Assembly: GCA_002733495.1 (NCBI GenBank)
Contig: NVVV01000002.1
Span: 60,861-124,860 of the forward strand
Direction of reading: 5' to 3'
DNA length: 64,000 nucleotides
From: Robiginitomaculum sp.
GTDB lineage: Bacteria > Pseudomonadota > Alphaproteobacteria > Caulobacterales > Maricaulaceae
Positions 1-9,970 of this stretch are shown one piece after another (the stretch's first letter is position 1; each line of letters begins with the position of its first letter). A program made the translations under genes and the position numbers. The notes under the pieces were generated by a model that did no database searches, was not told the origin of the DNA, and worked only from the letters and a program-made list of their open reading frames with translations.

Positions 1-47
1 TGTTCCGGCGCGACAGTCATCGCGCAAAGTCTGTGTGTGTTTTGCAT
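1..47 (-). CDS. 5' end of a CDS running off the left edge (MQNTHRLCAMTVAPE...), product unknown
   Basis: ATG at 47 on the minus strand, AAAAGGAAAA upstream as a possible RBS, Fur-box-like site further upstream; only 15 codons visible. Confidence 0.4.
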   Translation of the reverse strand, partial: MQNTHRLCAMTVAPE

Positions 48-80
48 GGGGTTTTCCTTTTGATCGTGACGCACTATAAT

Positions 81-99
81 GAGAATGATTTTCATTCGC
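81..99. promoter_or_regulatory. Fur-box-like site
   Basis: GAGAATGATTTTCATTCGC matches GATAATGATAATCATTATC at 14/19 positions; overlaps TATAGT-like -10 on the minus strand. Confidence 0.55.
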
Positions 100-272
100 A
101 ACATGTTTTTCTGAATTTGTAATTTTGAGTGCTCGGATGTTCAGAGCCGGTATGCTGAAAACATGCCCATTAAACATAGTTCAGTCTTAGGGGTGTATAA
201 ATGCCCCGGTATCCCCCCAAGGAATCGAGATTCCACCTACAGTTTTCAGTGCCCGTTATGAGACAAAAAAAG

Positions 273-303
273 AGGGCTGGTGCATATAGCCCCAGCCCTT
301 TTT
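273..303 (+). terminator. Rho-independent terminator
   Basis: AGGGCTGG / CCAGCCCT stem followed by T run; A run on the left side, so possibly bidirectional. Confidence 0.7.
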
Positions 304-616
304 AGGTCGGTCAATGAGGGGCGTTTCCTCCCCGAAAACGCCGAACGAAGCGCCAAGCGCCTCATCTGGTTATCATCTTTGGTGGTCAGGCGCGCTGAGT
401 CAAGGTGGTTAGGCATTTTTCACGCCAGGGTTGCGATAAAAGTCCGCTGGCACTGTGCCATGGGGACAAGCACCTTACGCCTTTTAGGCCATGCCCCTGC
501 GATTTATAGAAAAGGAGAAGCCACTAGATTGGGAGCTATTCCTGAGATGGAATTGGATGATTGGGGTATCGGTGTTATGCCCGTTACAGCGTTTAGATGC
601 GGGAAAATAAAAACCA

Positions 617-1198
617 ATGAGTACAAGGAAAAGCCTAATTGGTCGCGTGCAGGCCTGTACGCTTTGCCAGGACCTTCCTCTTGGGCCGAGGCCCCTTTTG
701 CAAATTAATCCCAAGGCGAAAATTCTGATTGCCGGTCAGGCCCCAGGACGTAAAACGCACCTCAAAGGCCGCCCCTTTGATGACCCCTCAGGAGAGAGGT
801 TGCGTCGCTGGATGGGCATCGACCAGGACGTATTTTATGACCCGGAAAAGATTGCCATCCTGCCCATGGGCTTTTGTTATCCAGGCACAGGAAAATCCGG
901 GGATTTGCCACCCCGGCCAGAATGCGAACCGGCCTGGCGCACGCAAATTCTTAGAACGCTGCCCTATATCGAAACCACGCTGGTGATCGGCCAATATGCA
1001 TTAAAATGGCATCTGGGTGCCAAACGGGGCAAAACCCTGACCGAAACGGTTAGAAACTGGCCTACATTCTGGCCGGCACTATTGCCCTTGCCTCATCCGA
1101 GCCCGCGCAATATGCGCTGGTTCAAGAAAAACCCGTGGTTTGAAGAGGACATTCTACCCATTTTACGCTGCAAGATTCAAATGCTGCTGACCTCATAA
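617..1198 (+). CDS. Uracil-DNA glycosylase family protein
   Basis: 193 aa ORF; ACTLCQDLPLGPRPLLQ, ILIAGQAPGRKTHLKGRPFDDPSGERLRRWMG and LLPLPHPSPRN are UDG-like motifs. Confidence 0.8.
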   Translation: MSTRKSLIGRVQACTLCQDLPLGPRPLLQINPKAKILIAGQAPGRKTHLKGRPFDDPSGERLRRWMGIDQDVFYDPEKIAILPMGFCYPGTGKSGDLPPRPECEPAWRTQILRTLPYIETTLVIGQYALKWHLGAKRGKTLTETVRNWPTFWPALLPLPHPSPRNMRWFKKNPWFEEDILPILRCKIQMLLTS

Positions 1199-1336
1199 GC
1201 CAGCCCATAAAAGCAAATGTCTGACCTGTAAAAAAACCGGGCAAAATGCAGGTTTTCATCCCCTTTGCCTGAAAAATGTTTTATGACTGCCATGGGATGA
1301 AATACGTAACATTAACAAGAGTCCGGGGGGACACTC

Positions 1337-3538
1337 GTGAAACTTTTTATACGCCTTGCCGCATTCCTTTGCCTTGCGCTCATCTTTGCGCCCATGGCCA
1401 GGGCTGCCTGTGACTTTGATGATGAGGACGGTCTGGACGTCGGCCTTGTGCTTAGTGGTGGCGGGGCTAAGGCCAGCACCCAAGTCGGCGTTTTGCAAAT
1501 CCTCGACGAGCTGGATATTCCGGTGCATTGCATCACCGGCACCAGCATGGGGGCGGTTGTCGGGGCCTTTTACGCCGCCGGGTATTCGGCTGATGAAATT
1601 GGCAATATCATGACGGCCAATAATTGGGGTGCCATTTTTCGCGGCAATGCGCCCAGGCGCGATAAATCCTTTATCGAAAAAGAGCGCGAAGAGACATATT
1701 TTTCCGGTAATGTGGCCAGTATCAGTAAAAACGGTGTGAAGCTGCCGGGCGGCCTGTCCTCGATGAGCGGGCTGAAGCTGTTTTATCGCGAAATTCTTTC
1801 TAACATTCCCAAAGATGCAGACTTTGATGCGCTGGAAATTCCTTTTCGGGCCGTGGCGACCAATCTGCACACGGGCAAGGCCAAGGCCTTTTCCAAAGGT
1901 GATCTGGTGGAAAGCATATTGGCCAGCATGGCCGTGCCCGGTGCGTTTGCACCGCGGCAAATTGATGGTGAGTATTATGTGGATGGCGGTATAGCCACCA
2001 ATTTACCCATTGAAGTGGCAAAAAAAATGGGGGCGGACATTATTATCGCGGTGGATGTTTCCAACCCGCCGCCGCGCCCCCAGTCTGATATTTCGGTTGC
2101 CGGCACAGCACTGCAAATTACCACCATTATTGTCTGGCGCGGGGTACAGCATGAATTATCTCTGCTAACTGAACAAGACCTTCTGATCCGGCCCAACAGC
2201 ATCAATATTGGCACTGCGGCCTATGAACGTTCCGCAGAAGGGATTGCCGCCGGGCGCGAAGTTGCAGAAGGCTTTAAGGAGGCCCTTTTGGCCATCAAGG
2301 CCAAAGCCGCCCCGGCAGAGCGCCATATCATGCGCGCAAAACCGGCAATGGAGGCCACAGAACTTAAGATTGTAAACAATACCGGCATGAAGGATAGCCT
2401 GATCCGCAGCCGGTATTTACAAGGCCAAAGCCACACCGAAAATCCCGTTATCCAAAAGCGACGATTGCGCGATCTGGCCTCTTTTGGCGGCTTTGGTGAA
2501 GTTGACCTTGGCTATTCCAACGGGGCAACGGTGCTGACGGTGGATGAAAACAAGCTGGGCAAAAACCTGTTGCAGGTCGGCCTGAATGCCGCCAATGATT
2601 TTGAGGGCAGTTCCAGCTATTCTATTCTGGCACGTGTCACCCATCGGCCTTTGAGCCAATATGGCGGAGACTTCAGTCTGTCGGGAGAATTTGGCACCAA
2701 TATCGGCTTGAGTGCTGAGTTGTATCAACCCTTAGGCGCTGCTGGGCGTTTTTTTATCCAGCCCGAAATTTTTATGCGCTGGGAACAGCGTAAAATTAAC
2801 ATTCTGAGCTTAAGGGTCGGCGATTTTCGAGCGCGTAAAATCGGTGCTCGGGGCCGTATTGGCCGTGAGATTGGCAAATGGGGCGTTGTGGCGCTTGAAG
2901 GCGGTATAGACACCACGCGCCTGACCGAGATTGTCAGTATTTTTGATGACTTTCAGGCCAATAGTGCGGATCGTGCCAATATAGGCCTCTATTTTGCCAC
3001 CGACACGCTGGACCGCAATGATTGGCCAACATCGGGACAAAGACTGCGTATGCGGGCCAAGCGCACTTATGATTTGGCAAGCAAGAAGGCCGAAACCACC
3101 GACAAGCTGGATATTTCTTTTTTGACGGCGTTTGAATTCCCTGAATTTGGTGTTCTGCTGAATGGTCGTTATGGCGAAATTTCCAATAAAGGCGGGGTGG
3201 ATGCCTCGCTTGAGATTTTCCAGCTTGGCGGCTTTCGCCAAATGGCCGCATTTTCTGATCGTTCCTTGCCGGTAAACTCTTTTGTTTATGGCTCGGTGGA
3301 GGTTTTTCGCAGGTTGACCGATACCGGGAAACTGATTGACTTGCCCATTTATGTGGGGGCGATTGGCGAGTTTAGTCGCCTGCCGCTCAGCTTTTTTGAG
3401 ATTAACCAGCGGGCCAATGCCTATGCTGGCTCGCTCTATATCGGGGCTGATACGCCCTTAGGACCGCTCTTTTTGGGTGGAGCCTATGGCAGCGGTGGAA
3501 CCACCCAGTTTTTCTTTAAATTCGGACGCACGTTTTAG
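1337..3538 (+). CDS. Patatin-like phospholipase with C-terminal Omp85/surface-antigen-like barrel
   Basis: LVLSGGGAKAS, GTSMGA and DGG patatin motifs; signal peptide; C-terminal beta-barrel-like region ending in FKFGRTF. Confidence 0.88.
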   Translation: MKLFIRLAAFLCLALIFAPMARAACDFDDEDGLDVGLVLSGGGAKASTQVGVLQILDELDIPVHCITGTSMGAVVGAFYAAGYSADEIGNIMTANNWGAIFRGNAPRRDKSFIEKEREETYFSGNVASISKNGVKLPGGLSSMSGLKLFYREILSNIPKDADFDALEIPFRAVATNLHTGKAKAFSKGDLVESILASMAVPGAFAPRQIDGEYYVDGGIATNLPIEVAKKMGADIIIAVDVSNPPPRPQSDISVAGTALQITTIIVWRGVQHELSLLTEQDLLIRPNSINIGTAAYERSAEGIAAGREVAEGFKEALLAIKAKAAPAERHIMRAKPAMEATELKIVNNTGMKDSLIRSRYLQGQSHTENPVIQKRRLRDLASFGGFGEVDLGYSNGATVLTVDENKLGKNLLQVGLNAANDFEGSSSYSILARVTHRPLSQYGGDFSLSGEFGTNIGLSAELYQPLGAAGRFFIQPEIFMRWEQRKINILSLRVGDFRARKIGARGRIGREIGKWGVVALEGGIDTTRLTEIVSIFDDFQANSADRANIGLYFATDTLDRNDWPTSGQRLRMRAKRTYDLASKKAETTDKLDISFLTAFEFPEFGVLLNGRYGEISNKGGVDASLEIFQLGGFRQMAAFSDRSLPVNSFVYGSVEVFRRLTDTGKLIDLPIYVGAIGEFSRLPLSFFEINQRANAYAGSLYIGADTPLGPLFLGGAYGSGGTTQFFFKFGRTF

Positions 3539-3686
3539 AAGGGCTTTTGCTTTTGGTGACAAGGCCATGAAGGCTTTGAGCAAAGCGAAGTGAAAACGCA
3601 TTTAAAACAAAAAATTATGAGGGGTTACCCCATTGAACGCGTATTGCAGAAGACGCTGTATGCGAACAGAAAAACAAGGACGTTTC

Positions 3687-4346
3687 ATGAATAAGCTCTT
3701 TCTTTATATGGCGCTAGCCTTCTTTGCCTTTGCTAGCATAACCTTTGCCCAGCCAGCGCAAACACAGAGCGATGCGCAGGCGGCTAGCAAACAAGGGCAT
3801 GACACCACGCAAGCGACCCATGATGAGGCAACTGGCGGCAAAGAGGAAAAAGAGGGGAATTCACACTGGGGGAGCAATGGAGCGAGTACGCCTTTTGAAA
3901 AACTTTTAGCTTATCTTGGCAAGTTCCATGCCCTGGCCGTTCACTTTCCCATTGCGCTTTTTCTAAGCGCTGCACTCGCGCAAGCCTTGCTATTAACCCG
4001 TAAAAAAGAATATTATTCAGACATTGTACGTTTTAGTGTGTGGCTGGCTGCCTTTGGCGCACTGGGAGCAGGCCTTTTGGGCTGGGCCCATGCCGGACCG
4101 GCACCGGCGCAGGAATCCGCTGTTATGATGAATCACCGCTGGATTGGCACAACAATTTTGTTAGGCGGTCTGGCAACGGCCTTGTTAATGGAGGCCGCGC
4201 GTAAGCCATCGGCTTCACCGGCACTGCGCCTAGCCTTCAGCATTACGCTTTTTGTTATGGCCGCTTTTGTAGCAATAAACGGATTTTTAGGCGGTGCCCT
4301 GGCCCATGGCGGCATGAAACACCTTTTACCCGGCATGATGGGCTGA
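3687..4346 (+). CDS. DUF2231-like membrane protein with signal peptide
   Basis: GKFHALAVHFPIALFLSAALAQALL motif and multiple hydrophobic helices. Confidence 0.6.
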   Translation: MNKLFLYMALAFFAFASITFAQPAQTQSDAQAASKQGHDTTQATHDEATGGKEEKEGNSHWGSNGASTPFEKLLAYLGKFHALAVHFPIALFLSAALAQALLLTRKKEYYSDIVRFSVWLAAFGALGAGLLGWAHAGPAPAQESAVMMNHRWIGTTILLGGLATALLMEAARKPSASPALRLAFSITLFVMAAFVAINGFLGGALAHGGMKHLLPGMMG

Positions 4347-4377
4347 ACCACACTTTACCAACAGGAAAGAAGAAAAA

Positions 4378-4860
4378 ATGAAAACGATACTGATAAGCAT
4401 AACCGGCGCTGCGGCTCTTGTTCTGGCAGGTGTGGCGATGGCCGACCCTCAAAATGGACAGCATATGGCCCATGAAGAAAAGGCTGCGGATGGCCCAACG
4501 CTGGTCCTGCAAGCCTATGCCAAGGCTATAGCGGATGAGGATGTGGCAGCCATGGGAAAGGCCGTAGCCAGCGAAGGTAATGCGTTCACCGTCTTTGAAG
4601 GCTCAGGCGCAAATGTTGGCTGGGCAGACTATCGTGATCACCATCTGGCCCCGGAATTTGCCAATACCGACTTGAAATTCCATACCTATCAATATCAGGA
4701 CATTACAACACAAAGCGAAGGTGATTTGGCTTTTTCAACTTTCTCAATTAAAATGGAATATACCTATAAGGGAGAAGACAAAAGCCGGACCGGACGGGGT
4801 ACGGCAATATTGAAACGGCAAGATGGTATTTGGAAGATTATCCATTTGCATACATCCTGA
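4378..4860 (+). CDS. Secreted SnoaL/NTF2-like protein
   Basis: Signal peptide; YAKAIADEDVAAMGKAV...FEGSG and GRGTAILKRQDGIWKIIHLHTS. Confidence 0.65.
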   Translation: MKTILISITGAAALVLAGVAMADPQNGQHMAHEEKAADGPTLVLQAYAKAIADEDVAAMGKAVASEGNAFTVFEGSGANVGWADYRDHHLAPEFANTDLKFHTYQYQDITTQSEGDLAFSTFSIKMEYTYKGEDKSRTGRGTAILKRQDGIWKIIHLHTS

Positions 4861-4871
4861 AGGAGCGTTGC

Positions 4872-5150
4872 ATGACTGAAAAATTTAATTCCCTGATCAA
4901 TGCCTTGCGCATTAAGGATAAGCCTGCTTTGGCTCCAATTGGCTTGGAAACTAGGGTCTGGCAAACTTTGGGTGCTAGTCCACGACCTCGTTCCACGTTG
5001 TTTTTTGTCATGCAGGCGCTTCAGGCGTTACCTATTGTCTTTACCCTCGCCCTGGGCGGTGCCGTTGGCGCCCGGGCCATGACCAGCTACGATGAAGTTT
5101 CGGCCTTCGCCCCCGTGCCCGCCTACAGCGTCATGCAATTGGTGAAATAG
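4872..5150 (+). CDS. CnrY-like small single-TM anti-sigma factor (by position and size)
   Basis: 92 aa, short cytoplasmic N-terminus plus one TM helix, directly upstream of a CnrX-like sensor and an ECF sigma gene. Confidence 0.55.
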   Translation: MTEKFNSLINALRIKDKPALAPIGLETRVWQTLGASPRPRSTLFFVMQALQALPIVFTLALGGAVGARAMTSYDEVSAFAPVPAYSVMQLVK

Positions 5151-5152
5151 TT

Positions 5153-5599
5153 ATGGCCAGATACCATTGGCGTAACACCTTAATTGCTGTTGCCTTGAGC
5201 TTTCTTGCTGGCTTGGCAGGCATTTGGGTGGGTCTGAACAGCCTGTCAGATGGCGGATCGAATACGGTTAACCTGCATGAGAGAATTCATCACGAATTTA
5301 TTTTGAACGCGTCGCAAAAAACCGCCTTACATGCTCTTGAAGGGCGATACGCTTCCAGTCAGAAACAATATATTAAGGACCTGAAGGCCGCTAATTTTGA
5401 ATTGGCCGCAGCGATCAAGGCCCATCATACGCTATCGCCCGAAGTGGTGCTGGCCGAACAGGAGTATCTGAAAGTTCTTGGGGCCTTTCAAACTGAAACT
5501 CTGCGTCATATTTTTGCTATGCGAGCCATTCTTTCACATGTGCAAGCGCAAAAGTTCGATGATATTGTGTTGCGATCACTCCATGACATCACCGAATAA
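5153..5599 (+). CDS. cnrX: CnrX-like periplasmic metal sensor
   Basis: 148 aa, N-terminal TM; H42, H46, E63, H119 and M123 present at the CnrX ligand positions. Confidence 0.8.
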   Translation: MARYHWRNTLIAVALSFLAGLAGIWVGLNSLSDGGSNTVNLHERIHHEFILNASQKTALHALEGRYASSQKQYIKDLKAANFELAAAIKAHHTLSPEVVLAEQEYLKVLGAFQTETLRHIFAMRAILSHVQAQKFDDIVLRSLHDITE

Positions 5600-6167
5600 T
5601 CAAGCCTTTGATGATCAAGTCGACAAGGATTTGATAGCCAGTGCTCTGGCCGGTAATGACCAAGCCTTTACGACGATCATGCGTCGCTACAAGGATAATT
5701 TGTTTCGCTTTGCCTTGCGCCATCTGGATGATTCCGATGATGCCGAAGATGCCGTTCAGGACGCCTTTGTGGCGGCCTATAACAATCTGCACCGCTATAA
5801 ACCTCAATACCGACTGTCCACCTGGCTGTTTCAGATCACCCTGAACAAGTGCCGTGACATCGGGCGCAAACGAAAAACCCGCGCCTTCTTGCAACGCCTG
5901 ACCCCTGGTATTGAAAACACTGTGGCTGGCAGTGATGCCCTTTATAACCCGGAAACCCTCAGCCAGTCGCGCACGGGTGTAGAGCGGCTGAGAGCAGAAA
6001 TAGCGCACCTGCCAAAAGGTGTGAAGACGGCCTTTATCTTGTGTGTTCTGGAAGAGAAGTCACATAAGGATGCCGGGCAAATTCTTAACCTCAGTCCCAA
6101 GGCTGTGGAATTGCGTGTCTATCGGGCGCGCCGACACCTGAAAATGATTGCTAACTCTGATCTGTAA
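5583..6167 (+). CDS. ECF RNA polymerase sigma factor, CnrH-like
   Basis: Sigma70 region 2 (DDAEDAVQDAFVAAYNNLHRYKPQYRLSTWLFQITLNKCRD) and region 4; overlaps the end of the sensor gene. Confidence 0.85.
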   Translation: MTSPNNQAFDDQVDKDLIASALAGNDQAFTTIMRRYKDNLFRFALRHLDDSDDAEDAVQDAFVAAYNNLHRYKPQYRLSTWLFQITLNKCRDIGRKRKTRAFLQRLTPGIENTVAGSDALYNPETLSQSRTGVERLRAEIAHLPKGVKTAFILCVLEEKSHKDAGQILNLSPKAVELRVYRARRHLKMIANSDL

Positions 6168-6872
6168 TCAGTTGGTATAGTCAAGATCACGAATTTGTGC
6201 CTCATCCATGGGCTTTTCAGCATAATAAAGGGAAATACTGCCAACAGGGGTCATGATAACCTGTTTTTCCGCAACGTTTTGAAAACCCGAAGCCTCCATC
6301 AGTTTTGGCAAAACACCTTCGGCATTTGGCTGTGTCGTCTCAAAGCCATCCAGACGCTGGATTGTCTTGAAAAGTGTTCTGGAAAGTGGTGTTTTTTGTT
6401 CACCAAAATCAGCGATATACAAACTGCCACCGGGTTTAAGAACATCAAAGGCCGCTTGAAAAATAGCGCGCTTGGTTTGCACCGTGACATGGTGCAGCAT
6501 CAGGCCGCTGAAGACCTTGTCGACGGTGTTTATTTCAAAATGCCTGCCAAGGGCATCGCCATAGTCTTGTACGAAGGCAATATTAACGCCTGCCTTTGCC
6601 ACTTTATGCCGCGCAATGGATAGAATGGCCGGATCAGGATCAATGCCGGTTATCCGCACGCCTGGTGCAATTCTGGCAATGGCAATATCCAGGCTCGCTG
6701 TACCGCAGCCAATATCGAGAATAATCTCGGATGGCTTCGGACTGATCAGTTGGACCAATGCTTTTCGCCAAGTCTGCTCGCGCGTCGTTAATGCAATAGA
6801 CAGGTCATAAAATGGCGTAAGCCAATGCTTTCCCAAGGCGGGCGTAAACGTATTCTCCTGAGCGGCAGGCAC
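6168..6872 (-). CDS. Class I SAM-dependent methyltransferase
   Basis: ILDIGCGTASLDIAIARIAPGVRITGIDPD motif I region. Confidence 0.85.
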   Translation of the reverse strand: MPAAQENTFTPALGKHWLTPFYDLSIALTTREQTWRKALVQLISPKPSEIILDIGCGTASLDIAIARIAPGVRITGIDPDPAILSIARHKVAKAGVNIAFVQDYGDALGRHFEINTVDKVFSGLMLHHVTVQTKRAIFQAAFDVLKPGGSLYIADFGEQKTPLSRTLFKTIQRLDGFETTQPNAEGVLPKLMEASGFQNVAEKQVIMTPVGSISLYYAEKPMDEAQIRDLDYTN

Positions 6873-6884
6873 GATATCCGCCTC

Positions 6885-9125
6885 CTAAAGCTTAACTCGG
6901 CGCAGGCGTAAAGCATTGGAAATAACGGAGAATGAGCTGAAACTCATGGCCGCAGCGGCAATCATCGGGGAAAGCAAAACACCAAACACCGGATACAGAA
7001 CACCGGCAGCAATCGGCACCCCAAGGGCATTATAGGCAAAAGCAAAAAACAGGTTCTGGCGAATATTCTTCATGGTCGCTTCGGCCAGTCTTCTTGCGCG
7101 CACAATACCGCGCAAATCACCGCGCAAGAGCGTTACGCCGGCGCTTTCCACTGCCACATCAGCCCCGGTGCCCATGGCAATGCCCACATCGGCCTGAGCC
7201 AGTGCGGGGGAATCGTTTACCCCATCACCAGCCATGGCTACCTTGTGCCCCTTGGCCTGCAAGGCCTTAACCAGCTCAGCCTTGCCCTCGGGCATGACCC
7301 CGGCGCGAACCTCATCAATACCCAATTGATCGGCAACGGCCCTCGCGGTGCTTATATGATCGCCGGTGGCCATAATAATCATCAGGCCTTCCTTATGTAG
7401 AGCGTCGATGGCTTCTTGCGTATTTTCCTTGATCGGGTCTGTAACCACCATCAAGGCTGCCGGCCCTCCATCAATGGCCAAAAACATGACCGTTGCGCCC
7501 TTTGCGCGCAAGGCATCCGCCTCGTCCGCATGGCCCTTAAGGTCAATGTCAAGGTTTTGCATAAGTTTGGCATTGCCGAGCGCCAGAATATGCCCTGCAC
7601 TTTCGCCTGTGACGCCCATCCCTGAATGGGAATGGAATTGCTCAACCGGGGAAAGTGGCAAGGTCTTCGCCTTGGCCGCCTTGACGATGGCTTCGGCCAG
7701 AGGGTGGGCGCTGCCTTGTTCCAGTGCCGCTGCATAGCTTAAGATGTCATTCTTATCGTGGCCGCCCAATGGTATGATGTCGGTCAGAACCGGGCGCCCC
7801 TCGGTGAGGGTGCCGGTTTTATCGACAACCAGAATATCAACCTTGGCAAAGCGTTCCAGAGCTTCGGCGTTCTTGATTAACACACCGGCCTGTGCCCCGC
7901 GCCCGGTGGACACCATGATCGAGATCGGTGTCGCCAGGCCCAGCGCACAGGGGCAGGCAATAATCAAAACCGATACGGCGGCAATCAGACCATAGGCCAT
8001 AGGCGGATTTGGCCCCAAAAAGGACCAGGCAACAAAGGCAATGACGGCGCTGAGCACCACGGCGGGCACAAAAATTCCCGATACGGAATCTGCCAGTTTC
8101 TGAATAGGGGCACGCGAACGCTGGGCCTCGGCTACCATGGTGACGATCTGCGCCAGCATCGTGTCGGCCCCGACCCGAGTGGCCTTAAACACAAGAGTGC
8201 CATTGCCATTGATGGTACCGCCAGTGACCAGATCACCGGGCTCTTTTTCAACTGGCAAAGGCTCGCCGGTTAGAAGGGATTCATCAATGTGGCTTTTGCC
8301 CTCAACAACTTCGCCATCCACCGGAACTTTATCGCCCGGACGAATGCGTAAGTGATCACCGGCTTGTACGTCTTCCAGTGGTATATCTTCTTCGGTACCG
8401 TCTTCACGAACAATGCGGGCAGTTTTGGGGGCCAGATCCAGAAGCGCCCGTATGGCACCACCAGTGCGCTCGCGCGCCCGCAGCTCCAGAACCTGCCCGA
8501 GAAGAACCAGAACAATGATAACGGCAGCGGCCTCGAAATAGACGGCAACGCTGCCATCTTCGGCCCGAAAGGCGTCGGGAAAAATTGTTGGCGAAATGGT
8601 CGCAATAAAGCTGTAAATAAAGGCGGCCCCGGTACCCATGGCGATCAGGGTGAACATATTGGGGCTTTTGTTGACGACCGACTGCCAGCCGCGGACAAAA
8701 AATGGCCAGCCTGACCACAAAACCACTGGCGTTGCCAGAACCAGTTCGATAATTCCAGACAGGCGTGCAGGGATCCAATTTTCGAGAGGCATGCCAACCA
8801 GTGGACCCATGGCCAGCACCAGCAAAGGCAGCGTCAGGATCAGGCCAATCCAAAACCGGCGGGTAAAATCAATCAGTTCCGGGTTAGGGCCTTCATCACC
8901 AGTAGGAACCCCCTTGGGTTCCAGCGCCATGCCACATATTGGGCAGTTTCCTGGTCCGACTTGTTCAATTTCAGGGTGCATGGGACAAGTGTAAATAGCA
9001 TTTTTATCCACCGGCCCTGTAGGTTTTGGTGCATGATCATGATCGTGATGGCAGGCATGCTCTTCCTTTGCTTCACCATGATGGGCATGGTTGTGTCCGG
9101 TATGCTTATTGTGATCGTGTTGCAT
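6885..9125 (-). CDS. copA: Copper/silver-type P1B ATPase
   Basis: His-rich N-terminus, [31 protein letters not shown] motif ([12 protein letters not shown]), [21 protein letters not shown]. Confidence 0.93.
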   Translation of the reverse strand: MQHDHNKHTGHNHAHHGEAKEEHACHHDHDHAPKPTGPVDKNAIYTCPMHPEIEQVGPGNCPICGMALEPKGVPTGDEGPNPELIDFTRRFWIGLILTLPLLVLAMGPLVGMPLENWIPARLSGIIELVLATPVVLWSGWPFFVRGWQSVVNKSPNMFTLIAMGTGAAFIYSFIATISPTIFPDAFRAEDGSVAVYFEAAAVIIVLVLLGQVLELRARERTGGAIRALLDLAPKTARIVREDGTEEDIPLEDVQAGDHLRIRPGDKVPVDGEVVEGKSHIDESLLTGEPLPVEKEPGDLVTGGTINGNGTLVFKATRVGADTMLAQIVTMVAEAQRSRAPIQKLADSVSGIFVPAVVLSAVIAFVAWSFLGPNPPMAYGLIAAVSVLIIACPCALGLATPISIMVSTGRGAQAGVLIKNAEALERFAKVDILVVDKTGTLTEGRPVLTDIIPLGGHDKNDILSYAAALEQGSAHPLAEAIVKAAKAKTLPLSPVEQFHSHSGMGVTGESAGHILALGNAKLMQNLDIDLKGHADEADALRAKGATVMFLAIDGGPAALMVVTDPIKENTQEAIDALHKEGLMIIMATGDHISTARAVADQLGIDEVRAGVMPEGKAELVKALQAKGHKVAMAGDGVNDSPALAQADVGIAMGTGADVAVESAGVTLLRGDLRGIVRARRLAEATMKNIRQNLFFAFAYNALGVPIAAGVLYPVFGVLLSPMIAAAAMSFSSFSVISNALRLRRVKL

Positions 9126-9146
9126 TTATTCATCCCTTAAAAAAGT

Positions 9147-9184
9147 GGCTGCAAACCCGCCGGGGGATGGCACAGCTTGCAGCC
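9147..9184 (-). terminator. Terminator of the downstream Met-rich lipoprotein gene
   Basis: GGCTGCAA / TTGCAGCC inverted repeat followed on the minus strand by TTTTTT. Confidence 0.5.
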
Positions 9185-9254
9185 TGAATGCACAGAGAGC
9201 GTATTTACGTACGTTAAGATGCGCACGACGTTTAAGCCCTGTCACATGGTCAGC

Positions 9255-9842
9255 TTAATGTGCGTGCTGCTCGCTCTGCGCATCTGCCTTGGCTGGAGTA
9301 TCATGTTTGGTCTTGTGCATTTTGTTGTGCATCATTTTGTGGCAAGTCTTTTGCTGATCACTCATGCCGTCTCCAGATTTCATTTTTTCTTTCATGGCCG
9401 CCATGTCCATGTCGCCGGACTTCATTTTTTCATGCATTTTGGCCATCATGGCTTTGCACTCTTGTGGCATGGCTTTCATCTTGTCTGAATGCTCAGGCAT
9501 CATGGCTTTGTGTTTGTTATGAGAGCCAGTGTTTGCCTTGTGCATTTTGTTGTGCATCATTTTGTGGCAAGTCTTTTGCTGGTCACTCATGCCGTCTCCA
9601 GATTTCATTTTTTCCTTCATGGCCGCCATGTCCATGTCGCCGGACTTCATTTTTTCATGCATTTTGGCCATCATGGCTTTGCATTTTTGCGCCATGTCAT
9701 TGTTATGTCCGCTTTGCGGCATGGTTTTGGTCTGGGTGTCTGCCGGGGCGGAAGCCGTGGGCTTTACCTGAGATGTGGCACAGGCGCTTAAGGCAAGAAT
9801 ACCTGCACCTAAAACGGCATTGCGCATAATTATGGTGATCAT
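9255..9842 (-). CDS. Met/His/Cys/Lys-rich lipoprotein with internal duplication, probable metal-binding protein
   Basis: Lipobox-like ILALSACATS; two copies of CKAMMAKMHEKMKSGDMDMAAMKEKMKSGDGMSDQQKTCHKMMHNKMHK. Confidence 0.7.
   Translation of the reverse strand: MITIIMRNAVLGAGILALSACATSQVKPTASAPADTQTKTMPQSGHNNDMAQKCKAMMAKMHEKMKSGDMDMAAMKEKMKSGDGMSDQQKTCHKMMHNKMHKANTGSHNKHKAMMPEHSDKMKAMPQECKAMMAKMHEKMKSGDMDMAAMKEKMKSGDGMSDQQKTCHKMMHNKMHKTKHDTPAKADAQSEQHAH
9312..9690. repeat. Direct duplication of about 150 bp, offset 225 bp, inside the Met-rich lipoprotein gene
   Basis: Near-identical copies starting at 9312 and 9537. Confidence 0.85.
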
Positions 9843-9906
9843 ATAATGCTCCTATATTTTTACTACGTTCCAAGGATAAATATCCCTCAAAAAAAATCAA
9901 GAGCAT

Positions 9907-9944
9907 AAAAAAACTCGCGGTGGAACACTTAATTCCACCGCGAG
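9907..9944 (-). terminator. Rho-independent terminator of the Gly/Asp-repeat protein gene
   Basis: 12-bp perfect stem CTCGCGGTGGAA / TTCCACCGCGAG plus T7 on the minus strand. Confidence 0.8.
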
Positions 9945-9970
9945 CTTTGGCCGGTTAAACGGGGCAGGCT

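Noticed and set aside
280-708. 142 aa ORF on the plus strand
   Set aside because: Begins inside a terminator hairpin, overlaps the UDG gene in another frame, and has no recognisable protein pattern.
9260-9829. 189 aa plus-strand ORF opposite the Met-rich lipoprotein
   Set aside because: Antisense mirror of the duplicated gene; the minus frame has a lipobox, coherent composition and a terminator.
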